DNA of 6,456 nucleotides from Candidatus Woesearchaeota archaeon. Its GTDB lineage: Archaea; Nanobdellota; Nanobdellia; Woesearchaeales; UBA583. The position numbers were made by a program, and so were the translations under genes. Each line of letters starts with the position of its first letter. Position 1 is the first letter of the stretch. The notes under the pieces are model-generated. The model was not told where the DNA came from, did no database searches, and saw only the letters and a list, made by a program, of their open reading frames with translations. Location of the stretch: positions 1-6,456 of the forward strand of contig SKGP01000078.1 in assembly GCA_007117405.1 (NCBI GenBank). The letters run 5' to 3'. Positions 1 through 5,878 of the stretch are shown here, piece after piece.

Positions 1-862
1 AGAAAAATATAAAGAAGAAATATTAAAATCTAAAGAGAAAGGATTTAAAATAATAATTGTAACTGGTGGCGAGCCTACGATAAGAAATGATTTTCTAGAA
101 ATACTTGAATTTATTAAAAATAATAATTTGATAGCCCAAGTCCAATCAAATGGAAGAAAATTTTCAGATGAGGATTTTGCAAAAAAAGCATGTAAACAGG
201 CAAATGACTTCACCATAGCAATGCACGGTCCAAATTCACAAATACATGATTTAATAACTCAAAAAAAAGGGAGCTTTGATGAAACTGTAAAAGGAATAGA
301 GAATTTATTAAAATTTAATTCAACTGTTGTTGGGAAAATTGTTCTTTCGAAAATCAACTACGAATATCTCTTTGAAACACTGAAGTTGTATAGAGAACTT
401 GGTGTTAAAAAAGTAGTAGTATCATTTCCCCATTCCAGTGGCGAAAAAGGATATATTGGAAGGGTTGCGCCCTATTATAAGGAAATAAAACCACATATAC
501 AAAAATCTTTAGATTTTTTTGAAAAAATTGAAGAATTCCACGTAATACTTGAGGACATATTTCCTTGTAATTTAGATAAAGACTATCCAATTGTTCACTT
601 CTCAGAATTTTTTGAATCAATAAAACAAAAAAGACTTTTAAAAACTGTTGAAGACTCTCACAGGAACTGGTATTATCTTAGGAAATCAATAAAGAGAAAA
701 TCGGAAAATTGCTTTGAATGTGTATTTAATCAATATTGTGACGGAGTTTGGAAGGAGTATGCAGATGAGAGAGGATTTGAAGAATTCAAACCAGTAAAAA
801 AACCAAATATAAAAAGAATTTTTAAATATGATGCAAGAACAATAAAAGAATTAAATCTTTAA
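1..862 (+). CDS. Radical SAM protein with C-terminal auxiliary-cluster motif (5'-truncated by window edge)
   Basis: An open frame runs from base 2 to the TAA at 860-862 (286 visible residues) and enters from outside the window, so the TTG at 128 is not its start. Visible residues 20-26 read VTGGEPT, the radical SAM motif that contacts the SAM amino group. It is followed by VQSNGR (47-52) and a strand with MHGPN and HDLIT, as in MoaA/PqqE-like TIM-barrel enzymes. The CxxxCxxC site for the catalytic [4Fe-4S] cluster should lie upstream, off the window. Near the C-terminus, C237-x2-C240-x5-C246 followed by G-x-W-x3-Y, together with C189, could bind an auxiliary Fe-S cluster (SPASM/twitch-like). 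Family membership is clear. The substrate is unknown; peptide modification or cofactor synthesis are possibilities only. The next gene, aspS, starts 95 bp downstream and probably has its own promoter. Confidence 0.88.
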   Translation, partial: EKYKEEILKSKEKGFKIIIVTGGEPTIRNDFLEILEFIKNNNLIAQVQSNGRKFSDEDFAKKACKQANDFTIAMHGPNSQIHDLITQKKGSFDETVKGIENLLKFNSTVVGKIVLSKINYEYLFETLKLYRELGVKKVVVSFPHSSGEKGYIGRVAPYYKEIKPHIQKSLDFFEKIEEFHVILEDIFPCNLDKDYPIVHFSEFFESIKQKRLLKTVEDSHRNWYYLRKSIKRKSENCFECVFNQYCDGVWKEYADERGFEEFKPVKKPNIKRIFKYDARTIKELNL

Positions 863-895
863 TTTTAATTATTAAAGAATATTATAATGGGAATA

Positions 896-940
896 TTTAT
901 AAAAATTGGGAGTTTTGCTTCTTTATAGGTGTTAAATATA
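896..940 (+). promoter_or_regulatory. Probable aspS promoter region (two candidate archaeal TATA boxes)
   Basis: Two TATA-like elements lie in the 95 bp gap before aspS. TTAAATAT (932-939) is centred about 22 nt before the ATG at 958 and would give a nearly leaderless transcript. TTTATAAA (896-903) is a closer match to the archaeal consensus and would start transcription near 926, giving a leader of about 32 nt. An AGGTG at 927-931 resembles an archaeal Shine-Dalgarno but is 26 nt from the ATG, too far to act on it directly. I cannot decide between the two from sequence alone. Confidence 0.4.
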
Positions 941-957
941 GTATTTTGATATTTAAA

Positions 958-2781
958 ATGGAAAGAACACACAATTGCGGACAGTTAAGAATAAAAGAAG
1001 ATAAGAAAAAAGTTAAACTTATAGGATGGGCTCAAAGAATAAGAGACCATGGTGGGAAAAAATTTATTGATTTAAGAGATAGATACGGAATAACTCAAAT
1101 TGTTTTTGACCCAGATGTAACTGAAAATTTTGAAGATGTAGAAAATTTCAGAAGAGAATTTGTAATATATGTGGAAGGTACTGTAAGGCCAAGGCCAGAA
1201 GGAACTATAAATGAGAAGCATTCAACAGGTAAAATTGAAGTTCTTATAGATAAATTCTCTGTTGTAAACGAATGTGAAGTACTCCCATTTGATATAGATG
1301 AAGACCATTTCAAAGAAGTTTCTGAAGACTTAAGACTTGAGTTTAGATACCTCGACCTTAGAAGAAAGTCAATGCAAGATGCCTTAATTAGAAGACATAA
1401 ATTTATTTCTGCTATGAGAAATTTTTTTGATAAAGAAGATTTTATAGAAGTTGAAACTCCTTTCTTAACCAAATCAACTCCAGAAGGTGCAAGGGATCTT
1501 TTAGTTCCATCAAGAAAACATGATGGGTCTTTTTATGCACTTCCACAGTCCCCACAGCTTTTTAAACAACTTTTAATGGTTGCCGGATATGAGAAATATT
1601 ATCAAATTGTCAAATGTTTTAGGGATGAGGATTCAAGAAAAGACAGACAACTTGAATTTACACAGTTAGACCTTGAAATGTCATTTATTGAATTTGATGA
1701 ATTTAGAAAACTTATGGAAGAATCCTTAATACATTCAATTCAAGTCTACGGACACAAACTCTCTCATAAAGACTTCAAAGTGTTAACTCACAAGGAGGCT
1801 CTTGATAAATATGGTTCAGATAAACCTGATTTGAGAATTCAAGGAATGGAACTGTGCGAAATTTCTGATATTGCTGAAAAATGTTCTTTTTCTGTATTTA
1901 AAGGAGTTGTTCAAAGGGGAGGAATTGTAAAAGGAATGAAAGTTGATGGAGGACAAGAGAAGATAAGCAGGAAAGAAGTTGACAGACTTATTGAACTGTG
2001 CCAGGAGAATGGGGCAAAAGGTATGGCTTGGATGAAAGTAATGGACAAGGGTGAAATAGAGTCTTCAATAACAAAATTTTTTACAAAAGAAGAACTTGAT
2101 GAAATTAAAAAAAGGTTTAAAGCTGAATCTGGCGATTACTTGTTTTTCATTGCAGATACAAGAAATACAACTAATTCAGTTCTTGATTCTCTTAGAAGAC
2201 ATATTGCAAAAGAACTTGGAAGAGTTGAAAATAAAATATCTTTTGCATGGATTGTTGATTTCCCTCTGTTTCAATGGTCTGAAGAAGAAAATAGACTTGA
2301 TGCAGAGCATTCTCCTTTTACAATGCCAAATAAAGAGGGAGTCGAATTTATAGAAAAAAATATTAAAACAAATGGAGATATAGAAAAGTACAGAGAAGAG
2401 TTATTAAAGATTAAAGGTGACTGTTACGACCTTACTATGAATGGATTTGAAATAAGTTCTGGTGCTCTTCGAATTTACAAACCAAAATTACAAAAGACAA
2501 TATTTGAAATAATAAAACTAAGCCAAGAACAAATAGAATCTCAATTTGGATGGTTCTTAAAAGCTTATAATTATGGAGCCCCATATCACAGAGGTCTTGC
2601 ATTTGGACTGGATAGAATTGTAATGCTTCTTGAAGGAGCAGAGTCAATAAGAGAAGTAATACCTTTTCCAAAAAACAAAGTTGGATACTGTCCCCTTACA
2701 CATTCTCCATCACCAGTTACAGAATTACAACTTAGAGAACTTCACATAAAACTTAGAAATGATAAAAAAGATAAAAACTAA
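958..2781 (+). CDS. aspS: Aspartyl-tRNA synthetase, bacterial type with GAD domain
   Basis: Class IIb synthetase that attaches aspartate to tRNA-Asp (EC 6.1.1.12) in the cytoplasm; 607 aa. The N-terminal OB-fold anticodon-binding domain (about 1-110) opens with MERTHNCGQLR, which matches the usual AspRS start and favours ATG 958 over the in-frame TTG at 946. Catalytic core: motif 1 near 157-178 (FIEVETPFL, TPEGARD), the aspartate site QSPQLFKQLLM (197-207), motif 2 with FRDED (221-225) and RQLEFTQLD (230-238), and motif 3 GLAFGLDRIVMLL (546-558). Residues about 288-420 form the GAD insertion (SDKPDLR, SRKEVD, GAKGMAW, GDYLFFIAD), then HSPFTMP (451-457). This domain is characteristic of the bacterial form; archaeal-type AspRS is about 430-440 aa and lacks it. 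His31 and Gly82 match positions tied to relaxed tRNA specificity. The gene is convergent with the mutase, with a 3 bp gap. Confidence 0.96.
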   Translation: MERTHNCGQLRIKEDKKKVKLIGWAQRIRDHGGKKFIDLRDRYGITQIVFDPDVTENFEDVENFRREFVIYVEGTVRPRPEGTINEKHSTGKIEVLIDKFSVVNECEVLPFDIDEDHFKEVSEDLRLEFRYLDLRRKSMQDALIRRHKFISAMRNFFDKEDFIEVETPFLTKSTPEGARDLLVPSRKHDGSFYALPQSPQLFKQLLMVAGYEKYYQIVKCFRDEDSRKDRQLEFTQLDLEMSFIEFDEFRKLMEESLIHSIQVYGHKLSHKDFKVLTHKEALDKYGSDKPDLRIQGMELCEISDIAEKCSFSVFKGVVQRGGIVKGMKVDGGQEKISRKEVDRLIELCQENGAKGMAWMKVMDKGEIESSITKFFTKEELDEIKKRFKAESGDYLFFIADTRNTTNSVLDSLRRHIAKELGRVENKISFAWIVDFPLFQWSEEENRLDAEHSPFTMPNKEGVEFIEKNIKTNGDIEKYREELLKIKGDCYDLTMNGFEISSGALRIYKPKLQKTIFEIIKLSQEQIESQFGWFLKAYNYGAPYHRGLAFGLDRIVMLLEGAESIREVIPFPKNKVGYCPLTHSPSPVTELQLRELHIKLRNDKKDKN

Positions 2782-2795
2782 TTCTTACAGTTTTT
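2773..2795. terminator. Inverted repeat at aspS/mutase convergent ends, possible bidirectional terminator
   Basis: AAAAACT (2773-2779) and AGTTTTT (2789-2795) are perfect 7-bp complements around a 9-nt loop, and the repeat covers both stop codons (2779-2781 on + and 2785-2787 on -). On either strand the 3' arm ends in five T/U residues, so the element would look the same to polymerases arriving from each side. Archaeal termination depends mainly on T-rich tracts rather than hairpins, so the function is inferred and chance in AT-rich DNA is possible. Confidence 0.4.
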
Positions 2796-4188
2796 CAATA
2801 AAATTTATGAGTTTTTCCAATTCAATTTTGGCCACATTTTGATTTCTTGCTTCAAAATTTATTTTAATTACAGGTTCTGTATTTGATTTCCTAATATTAA
2901 ACCAATAATCACCGAAATCAAATGATAATCCATCTATTTCAGACACAATGCTATCTTTAAATTTTAATTTTAAAGAATTTAATACTTTATCTGCATCTTT
3001 AACTTTCATGCTTTTTTCAGAAACTTTAGTATATTTCTTATATTTTTCAAAAAGTTCCTTAAAAGAAATTTCTTTGTTTTTTAATAAATGTGTAGCAATT
3101 ATCTTAAGCATATATATTAAAGCTATATCTGGATTGTCAAAACTATGAAAATCTCTAAAAAACATATGTCCCGAAAGTTCTGCGCCAAATACACACTGAT
3201 TTTTTACCATATAATCTTGATAAAATGCTCTTCCAACTCTAATTAAACCAACATCTAAGTTTTTTTCTTTTGCCAAATCAGAGATTACTCTTGAAACTCT
3301 TAAATCACACACAAAATTTCTATTCTTTTCTGAAAAAAAATCAATAAATTTTGCTATAACATAATCTTGAAATATAATTTCTCCATCTCCATCGAAAAAT
3401 ACTAATCTATCACCATCACCATCAAAGGCCGCACCGAAGAAAAGTTTTTCTTGTGAAAATTGAGATTTCATGAAATCTTGAGCTAGTACCGGGTCAGGAG
3501 AGTGCACAGGGAAATTTCCGTTTGGTTTTTCATTGAAATATTTGCATTTTAACTTTGTATGTTCAATCATAGGAATTACAGATATAGATGAAACTCCTGA
3601 AGAAAAATCAAGAGCGAAATTCAAATTTTGAATTGCTTCTTTTTCCTTTTCTTCTAAGAGAATGTCATAAAAATCCATTAAGAACATTGAATACTGTTTA
3701 TTATAAGAAAAAATTGTAACTTCTCTTTCTTCAAGAAAATCATGTAGTGGAATATTTGAGAGTGAGTCTTCAATCATATTATAATCTAAGGCTTTTGCAA
3801 ATTCATCGTTTTGAACTAATTTTTCAAGTTCATAAAGTCCATTTCTTGAATCAAAAGAAATACCCTCATACATAATTTTAAATCCGTTGTATTCTTTAGG
3901 ATTGTGAGATGCCGTGACCATAATTCCTGAATTTATATCCCCAAATAAAGAAAAATAAAAATTTGGTGTTGAACTTTTACCACAATATACTACATCAACA
4001 TCTGCATCTAGAAGCCCTTGAATTAAAAACTTTGTAAGGTTTTCATGGGATAATCTTAAATCATGTGCTACCTTTATATCGCTTATATTAAGTTGCTTAG
4101 CCAAATAAAAACCAATCATATAAGCATCTTTTTCTGTAAGGTCTTTTTCATATATACCTCTTATATCATAAGCCTTAAATATTGTCAT
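2785..4188 (-). CDS. Phosphomannomutase/phosphoglucomutase (alpha-D-phosphohexomutase)
   Basis: Full-length 467-aa alpha-D-phosphohexomutase, the usual size for the PMM/PGM (AlgC/ManB, COG1109) branch. It would interconvert mannose-6-P/mannose-1-P and/or glucose-6-P/glucose-1-P in the cytoplasm, supplying nucleotide sugars for glycans and glycolipids. All four active-site elements are visible: the phosphoserine loop TASHNP (92-97, Ser94), the Mg2+ loop DGDGDR (256-261), the sugar-specificity loop GAELSGH (335-341, with E337, S339, H341) and the C-terminal phosphate loop RKSNTEP (433-439). The N-terminus FKAYDIRG (4-11) and the PNGNFPVHSPDP stretch (222-233) are also typical. The ATG at 4188 gives the expected N-terminus, and a TATA-like box lies about 26 nt upstream with no Shine-Dalgarno. 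The sequence does not settle mannose versus glucose preference; phosphoglucosamine mutase is less likely, as the sugar loop is of the GELSGH form. Confidence 0.95.
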   Translation of the reverse strand: MTIFKAYDIRGIYEKDLTEKDAYMIGFYLAKQLNISDIKVAHDLRLSHENLTKFLIQGLLDADVDVVYCGKSSTPNFYFSLFGDINSGIMVTASHNPKEYNGFKIMYEGISFDSRNGLYELEKLVQNDEFAKALDYNMIEDSLSNIPLHDFLEEREVTIFSYNKQYSMFLMDFYDILLEEKEKEAIQNLNFALDFSSGVSSISVIPMIEHTKLKCKYFNEKPNGNFPVHSPDPVLAQDFMKSQFSQEKLFFGAAFDGDGDRLVFFDGDGEIIFQDYVIAKFIDFFSEKNRNFVCDLRVSRVISDLAKEKNLDVGLIRVGRAFYQDYMVKNQCVFGAELSGHMFFRDFHSFDNPDIALIYMLKIIATHLLKNKEISFKELFEKYKKYTKVSEKSMKVKDADKVLNSLKLKFKDSIVSEIDGLSFDFGDYWFNIRKSNTEPVIKINFEARNQNVAKIELEKLINFIEKL

Positions 4189-4210
4189 AACTAATTTTTA
4201 GTCTTTTCTC

Positions 4211-4218
4211 TTTTTAAA
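4211..4218 (-). promoter_or_regulatory. TATA box of the phosphohexomutase gene
   Basis: On the minus strand TTTAAAAA, preceded by the purine-rich CAGAAAG (a possible BRE), is centred about 26 nt before the ATG at 4188. In archaea this spacing places the transcription start at or next to the start codon, so the mRNA would be leaderless. No Shine-Dalgarno is present. Confidence 0.6.
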
Positions 4219-4245
4219 CTTTCTGTTTAATCAAAAAGAATAAAA

Positions 4246-4253
4246 TTTATTAA
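4246..4253 (+). promoter_or_regulatory. Probable TATA box of the tRNA-His gene
   Basis: TTTATTAA is centred about 33 nt before the first base of the mature tRNA, which would start transcription near 4276 and leave a short leader of about 7 nt for RNase P to remove. It shares the 94-bp divergent region with the mutase promoter. Confidence 0.45.
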
Positions 4254-4282
4254 GCAAATTACGTTACTCTATATTACACAAT

Positions 4283-4357
4283 GACCAAGTTGGTGTAACC
4301 TGGTTAGCACAGAGGGTTGTGGCTCCTCTAGTTCGGGTTCAAATCCCGAGCTTGGTC
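4283..4357 (+). tRNA. tRNA-His (GTG anticodon), encoded G-1
   Basis: Folds into a complete cloverleaf without an intron. G-1 (4283) faces discriminator C73 (4357). The acceptor stem is ACCAAGT (4284-4290) with GCTTGGT (4350-4356), ending in a T7:G66 wobble. D stem: GTGT (4293-4296) with GCAC (4307-4310). Anticodon stem: GAGGG (4312-4316) with TCCTC (4324-4328). Loop TTGTGGC carries anticodon GTG at 4319-4321. The variable loop is 4 nt. T stem: TCGGG (4333-4337) with CCCGA (4345-4349), loop TTCAAAT. Conserved T8, A14, G18, G19 and A21 are all in place. The extra G-1:C73 pair is the identity element read by histidyl-tRNA synthetase. CCA is not encoded (CTA follows), so it must be added by the CCA-adding enzyme. 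Confidence 0.97.
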
Positions 4358-4408
4358 CTATCTATTTCTGCGAGGGATTATACTTAATTTATTGGAGAAT
4401 ACAAAAAG

Positions 4409-4416
4409 TTAATAAA
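4409..4416 (+). promoter_or_regulatory. TATA box of the 185-aa membrane protein gene
   Basis: TTAATAAA, preceded by the purine-rich ACAAAAAG, is centred about 25-26 nt before the ATG at 4438, the spacing expected for a leaderless archaeal transcript. The only GGAG nearby (4394-4397) is 40 nt from the ATG and cannot serve as its ribosome binding site. Confidence 0.55.
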
Positions 4417-4437
4417 TAAATATATTTGTAAATTAAT

Positions 4438-4995
4438 ATGGATATACAAAGGCAGAACATACTTGATGCGGATTTTTTCAAAGAGTATGAACAAACAAAT
4501 CCCTACCTTGTTCTCGGACTTATTATTATATCCTTTGGACTTTATATTATAAACTGGATTTATCTTAAAAATAGAGAGTTCCAATTGCTTGATACCGATT
4601 CTCCAAATCCAAATAGAGGTGCCATAATTTTAATGTTTTTACCTTTTGCATGGTTCTTTTCTATGATTTCACTAAAATACTTGATTTTTTCTCCTGAGAA
4701 TCTAGCACTTGGGATTATTGAAATAGTTGGTTGGGGTTTCATAATTTTTTTAATGCACAAGTATATTCTTGATTTTTGTCTTTCGTTTGGAAGAATAACA
4801 AAAACTTATGGGGCATTGTGGTTTGTATTGTTTTTCATAGGTGGTGTTGGAATTCTTGGTACTGCAATGGGATATTATTTATTGTCGCCTCTTTTGTTTT
4901 TTTTAATTATAACTATTCCTGCAATGCAAGCAGAATTAAACACTTTTTTTACAAGACATACTATAAAAAAAGAAAAAAAAATATTTTACTATTAG
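4438..4995 (+). CDS. Multi-pass membrane protein, possibly DUF4234-like
   Basis: A 185-aa hydrophobic protein with about five membrane segments, near residues 22-42, 61-82, 89-110, 125-146 and 148-163. It has a polar N-terminus (about 20 residues, acidic overall) and a basic C-terminal tail (RHTIKKEKK). The ISFGLYIINWIYLKNREFQ stretch (31-49) and the closing PAMQAELNTFF (161-171) resemble the aromatic 'tFGiYxxyW' opening and 'Q-x-x-LN' ending of DUF4234 membrane proteins. That match is from memory and tentative, and the family has no known function. No catalytic or transport motif is visible. Start ATG 4438 is supported by the TATA box 25-26 nt upstream. It follows the tRNA-His gene by 80 bp and is convergent with the next gene, with a 10 bp gap. 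Confidence 0.8.
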   Translation: MDIQRQNILDADFFKEYEQTNPYLVLGLIIISFGLYIINWIYLKNREFQLLDTDSPNPNRGAIILMFLPFAWFFSMISLKYLIFSPENLALGIIEIVGWGFIIFLMHKYILDFCLSFGRITKTYGALWFVLFFIGGVGILGTAMGYYLLSPLLFFLIITIPAMQAELNTFFTRHTIKKEKKIFYY

Positions 4996-5013
4996 TTAAA
5001 ATATATTAACTAA
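4992..5013. terminator. Inverted repeat across both stop codons at the second convergent junction
   Basis: TTAGTTAA (4992-4999) and TTAACTAA (5006-5013) are perfect 8-bp complements around a 6-nt AT loop. The repeat includes the TAG of the + gene (4993-4995) and the TAA of the - gene (5006-5008). It could form the 3' end of both transcripts, but the stem is weak (one GC pair) and has no strong T tract after it, so a terminator role is speculative. Confidence 0.3.
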
Positions 5014-5848
5014 AGTTTTCTTCTGGGACTATAAAATGGCAATTTCCAAGGGCTTCAAATTGTGAAATATCTATACTTCCTTCAAAACCATCTTTAACTT
5101 CTATGGGTAAAAGAACAATTCCTCCTACTGCCCTAACTGAGCTTTGAGATACAAGATTAGTTACTCCTCTCAATCTATCAAATCCAGCGAAAAAAGTAGA
5201 TATAGATGTTCTAATGTATTTTCCACATTCAGAAAAAGTCCCCTCATATTCACATCTAACTTGAGGTTTATGAATATAATAAACAACTGCTGCTGGAGTA
5301 TTGCTATTTATTCTATCTGGCAACATATCTGAATTCTTTAATGTAAATGAGTTTGTATTTTCGATTTGGGTATCGTTTGAAAATAATGGTTTATATCTTT
5401 CATCTTCTAATTCCTCTAGAAGCAACTCATTAAAATTTTGAATGTCGTCTGCATTTTTCATAGGTTTTATTGTCCCACAATAAACACACATGGAAAGGCC
5501 TGTGCCTTCAGCATTTTTTCCTAAAAAATCTCTGCCAGCACCAGTTTTAAACCAGCATTCTTCTATTAATTTTGCTGCATCTTCAACACTTTTCTCAGAT
5601 ACTTTTGCATCTCTAGACGGACAAATTTTTTGAATTGCCTGCTCTAATTTTAAAGGAATTTCATTAAAATTCTTGCCAAAATCTTTTCCAGGATCTATTG
5701 ACGAAAAAAGCATCCTACACTCATAATTTGCATTTTGTACTTTGCTATCGTTGATATAAAAATAAATAATGCTTATCAAAAGAATCATTGTTATTAAAGA
5801 AACAAGAAGTATAATTACAAAGGAAGAGACTAAAGAACCTTTTTTCAT
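5006..5848 (-). CDS. Single-pass membrane-anchored Cys-rich protein of unknown function
   Basis: I do not recognise this 280-aa protein. It begins MKKGS and has one strong hydrophobic segment (about residues 6-31), consistent with a signal anchor that puts the remaining ~250 residues outside the cell; no cleavage site is obvious. This domain has eight cysteines (44, 76, 98, 121, 124, 199, 208, 270), an even number that could form disulfides; C121-x2-C124 could instead bind metal. A C98-W-F pair precedes a glycine-rich stretch (GAGRDFLGKNAEG, 103-115). The layout recalls uncharacterised surface proteins of DPANN archaea, and a pilin-like N-terminus is possible, but neither is established. ATG 5848 is preferred over the in-frame TTG at 5860 because of the TATA box 25-26 nt upstream and the basic MKKGS start. 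It lies 30 bp downstream of ftsY on the same strand. Confidence 0.85.
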   Translation of the reverse strand: MKKGSLVSSFVIILLVSLITMILLISIIYFYINDSKVQNANYECRMLFSSIDPGKDFGKNFNEIPLKLEQAIQKICPSRDAKVSEKSVEDAAKLIEECWFKTGAGRDFLGKNAEGTGLSMCVYCGTIKPMKNADDIQNFNELLLEELEDERYKPLFSNDTQIENTNSFTLKNSDMLPDRINSNTPAAVVYYIHKPQVRCEYEGTFSECGKYIRTSISTFFAGFDRLRGVTNLVSQSSVRAVGGIVLLPIEVKDGFEGSIDISQFEALGNCHFIVPEENFS

Positions 5849-5869
5849 AAATAAAAACAAATATCTATT

Positions 5870-5877
5870 TTTATAAA
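5870..5877 (-). promoter_or_regulatory. TATA box of the Cys-rich membrane protein gene
   Basis: The palindromic TTTATAAA, a close match to the archaeal consensus, is centred about 25-26 nt before the ATG at 5848 in the 30-bp gap after ftsY; its flank touches the ftsY stop codon (5879-5881). This implies that the gene can be transcribed on its own as a leaderless mRNA, even though ftsY lies directly upstream on the same strand. Confidence 0.6.
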
Positions 5878-5878
5878 T

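Noticed and set aside
128..130. TTG at 128 as the start of the radical SAM gene
   Set aside because: The frame is open back to base 2 and encodes the VTGGEPT motif upstream, so 128 is internal to a longer gene.
927..931. AGGTG as a Shine-Dalgarno for aspS
   Set aside because: It is 26 nt from the ATG, and no suitable start codon in frame lies at normal spacing from it.
946..957. In-frame TTG at 946 as the aspS start
   Set aside because: The ATG at 958 gives the conserved MERTHNCGQLR N-terminus expected for AspRS; the TTG would add only MIFK with no support from a suitably placed Shine-Dalgarno.
1095..1472. Antisense open frame opposite aspS
   Set aside because: It is a low-complexity Ser-rich shadow of a strongly conserved gene; no motif or promoter supports it. 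The same applies to the other short frames inside aspS, the mutase and ftsY.
2789..2817. Repeated AGTTTTTC at 2789-2796 and 2810-2817
   Set aside because: Both copies lie in the AT-rich, Lys/Glu-rich C-terminal codons of the mutase and are best explained by codon bias.
4394..4397. GGAG as a Shine-Dalgarno for a small gene after the tRNA
   Set aside because: No start codon lies 5-10 nt downstream, and the next real start is 40 nt away with its own TATA box.
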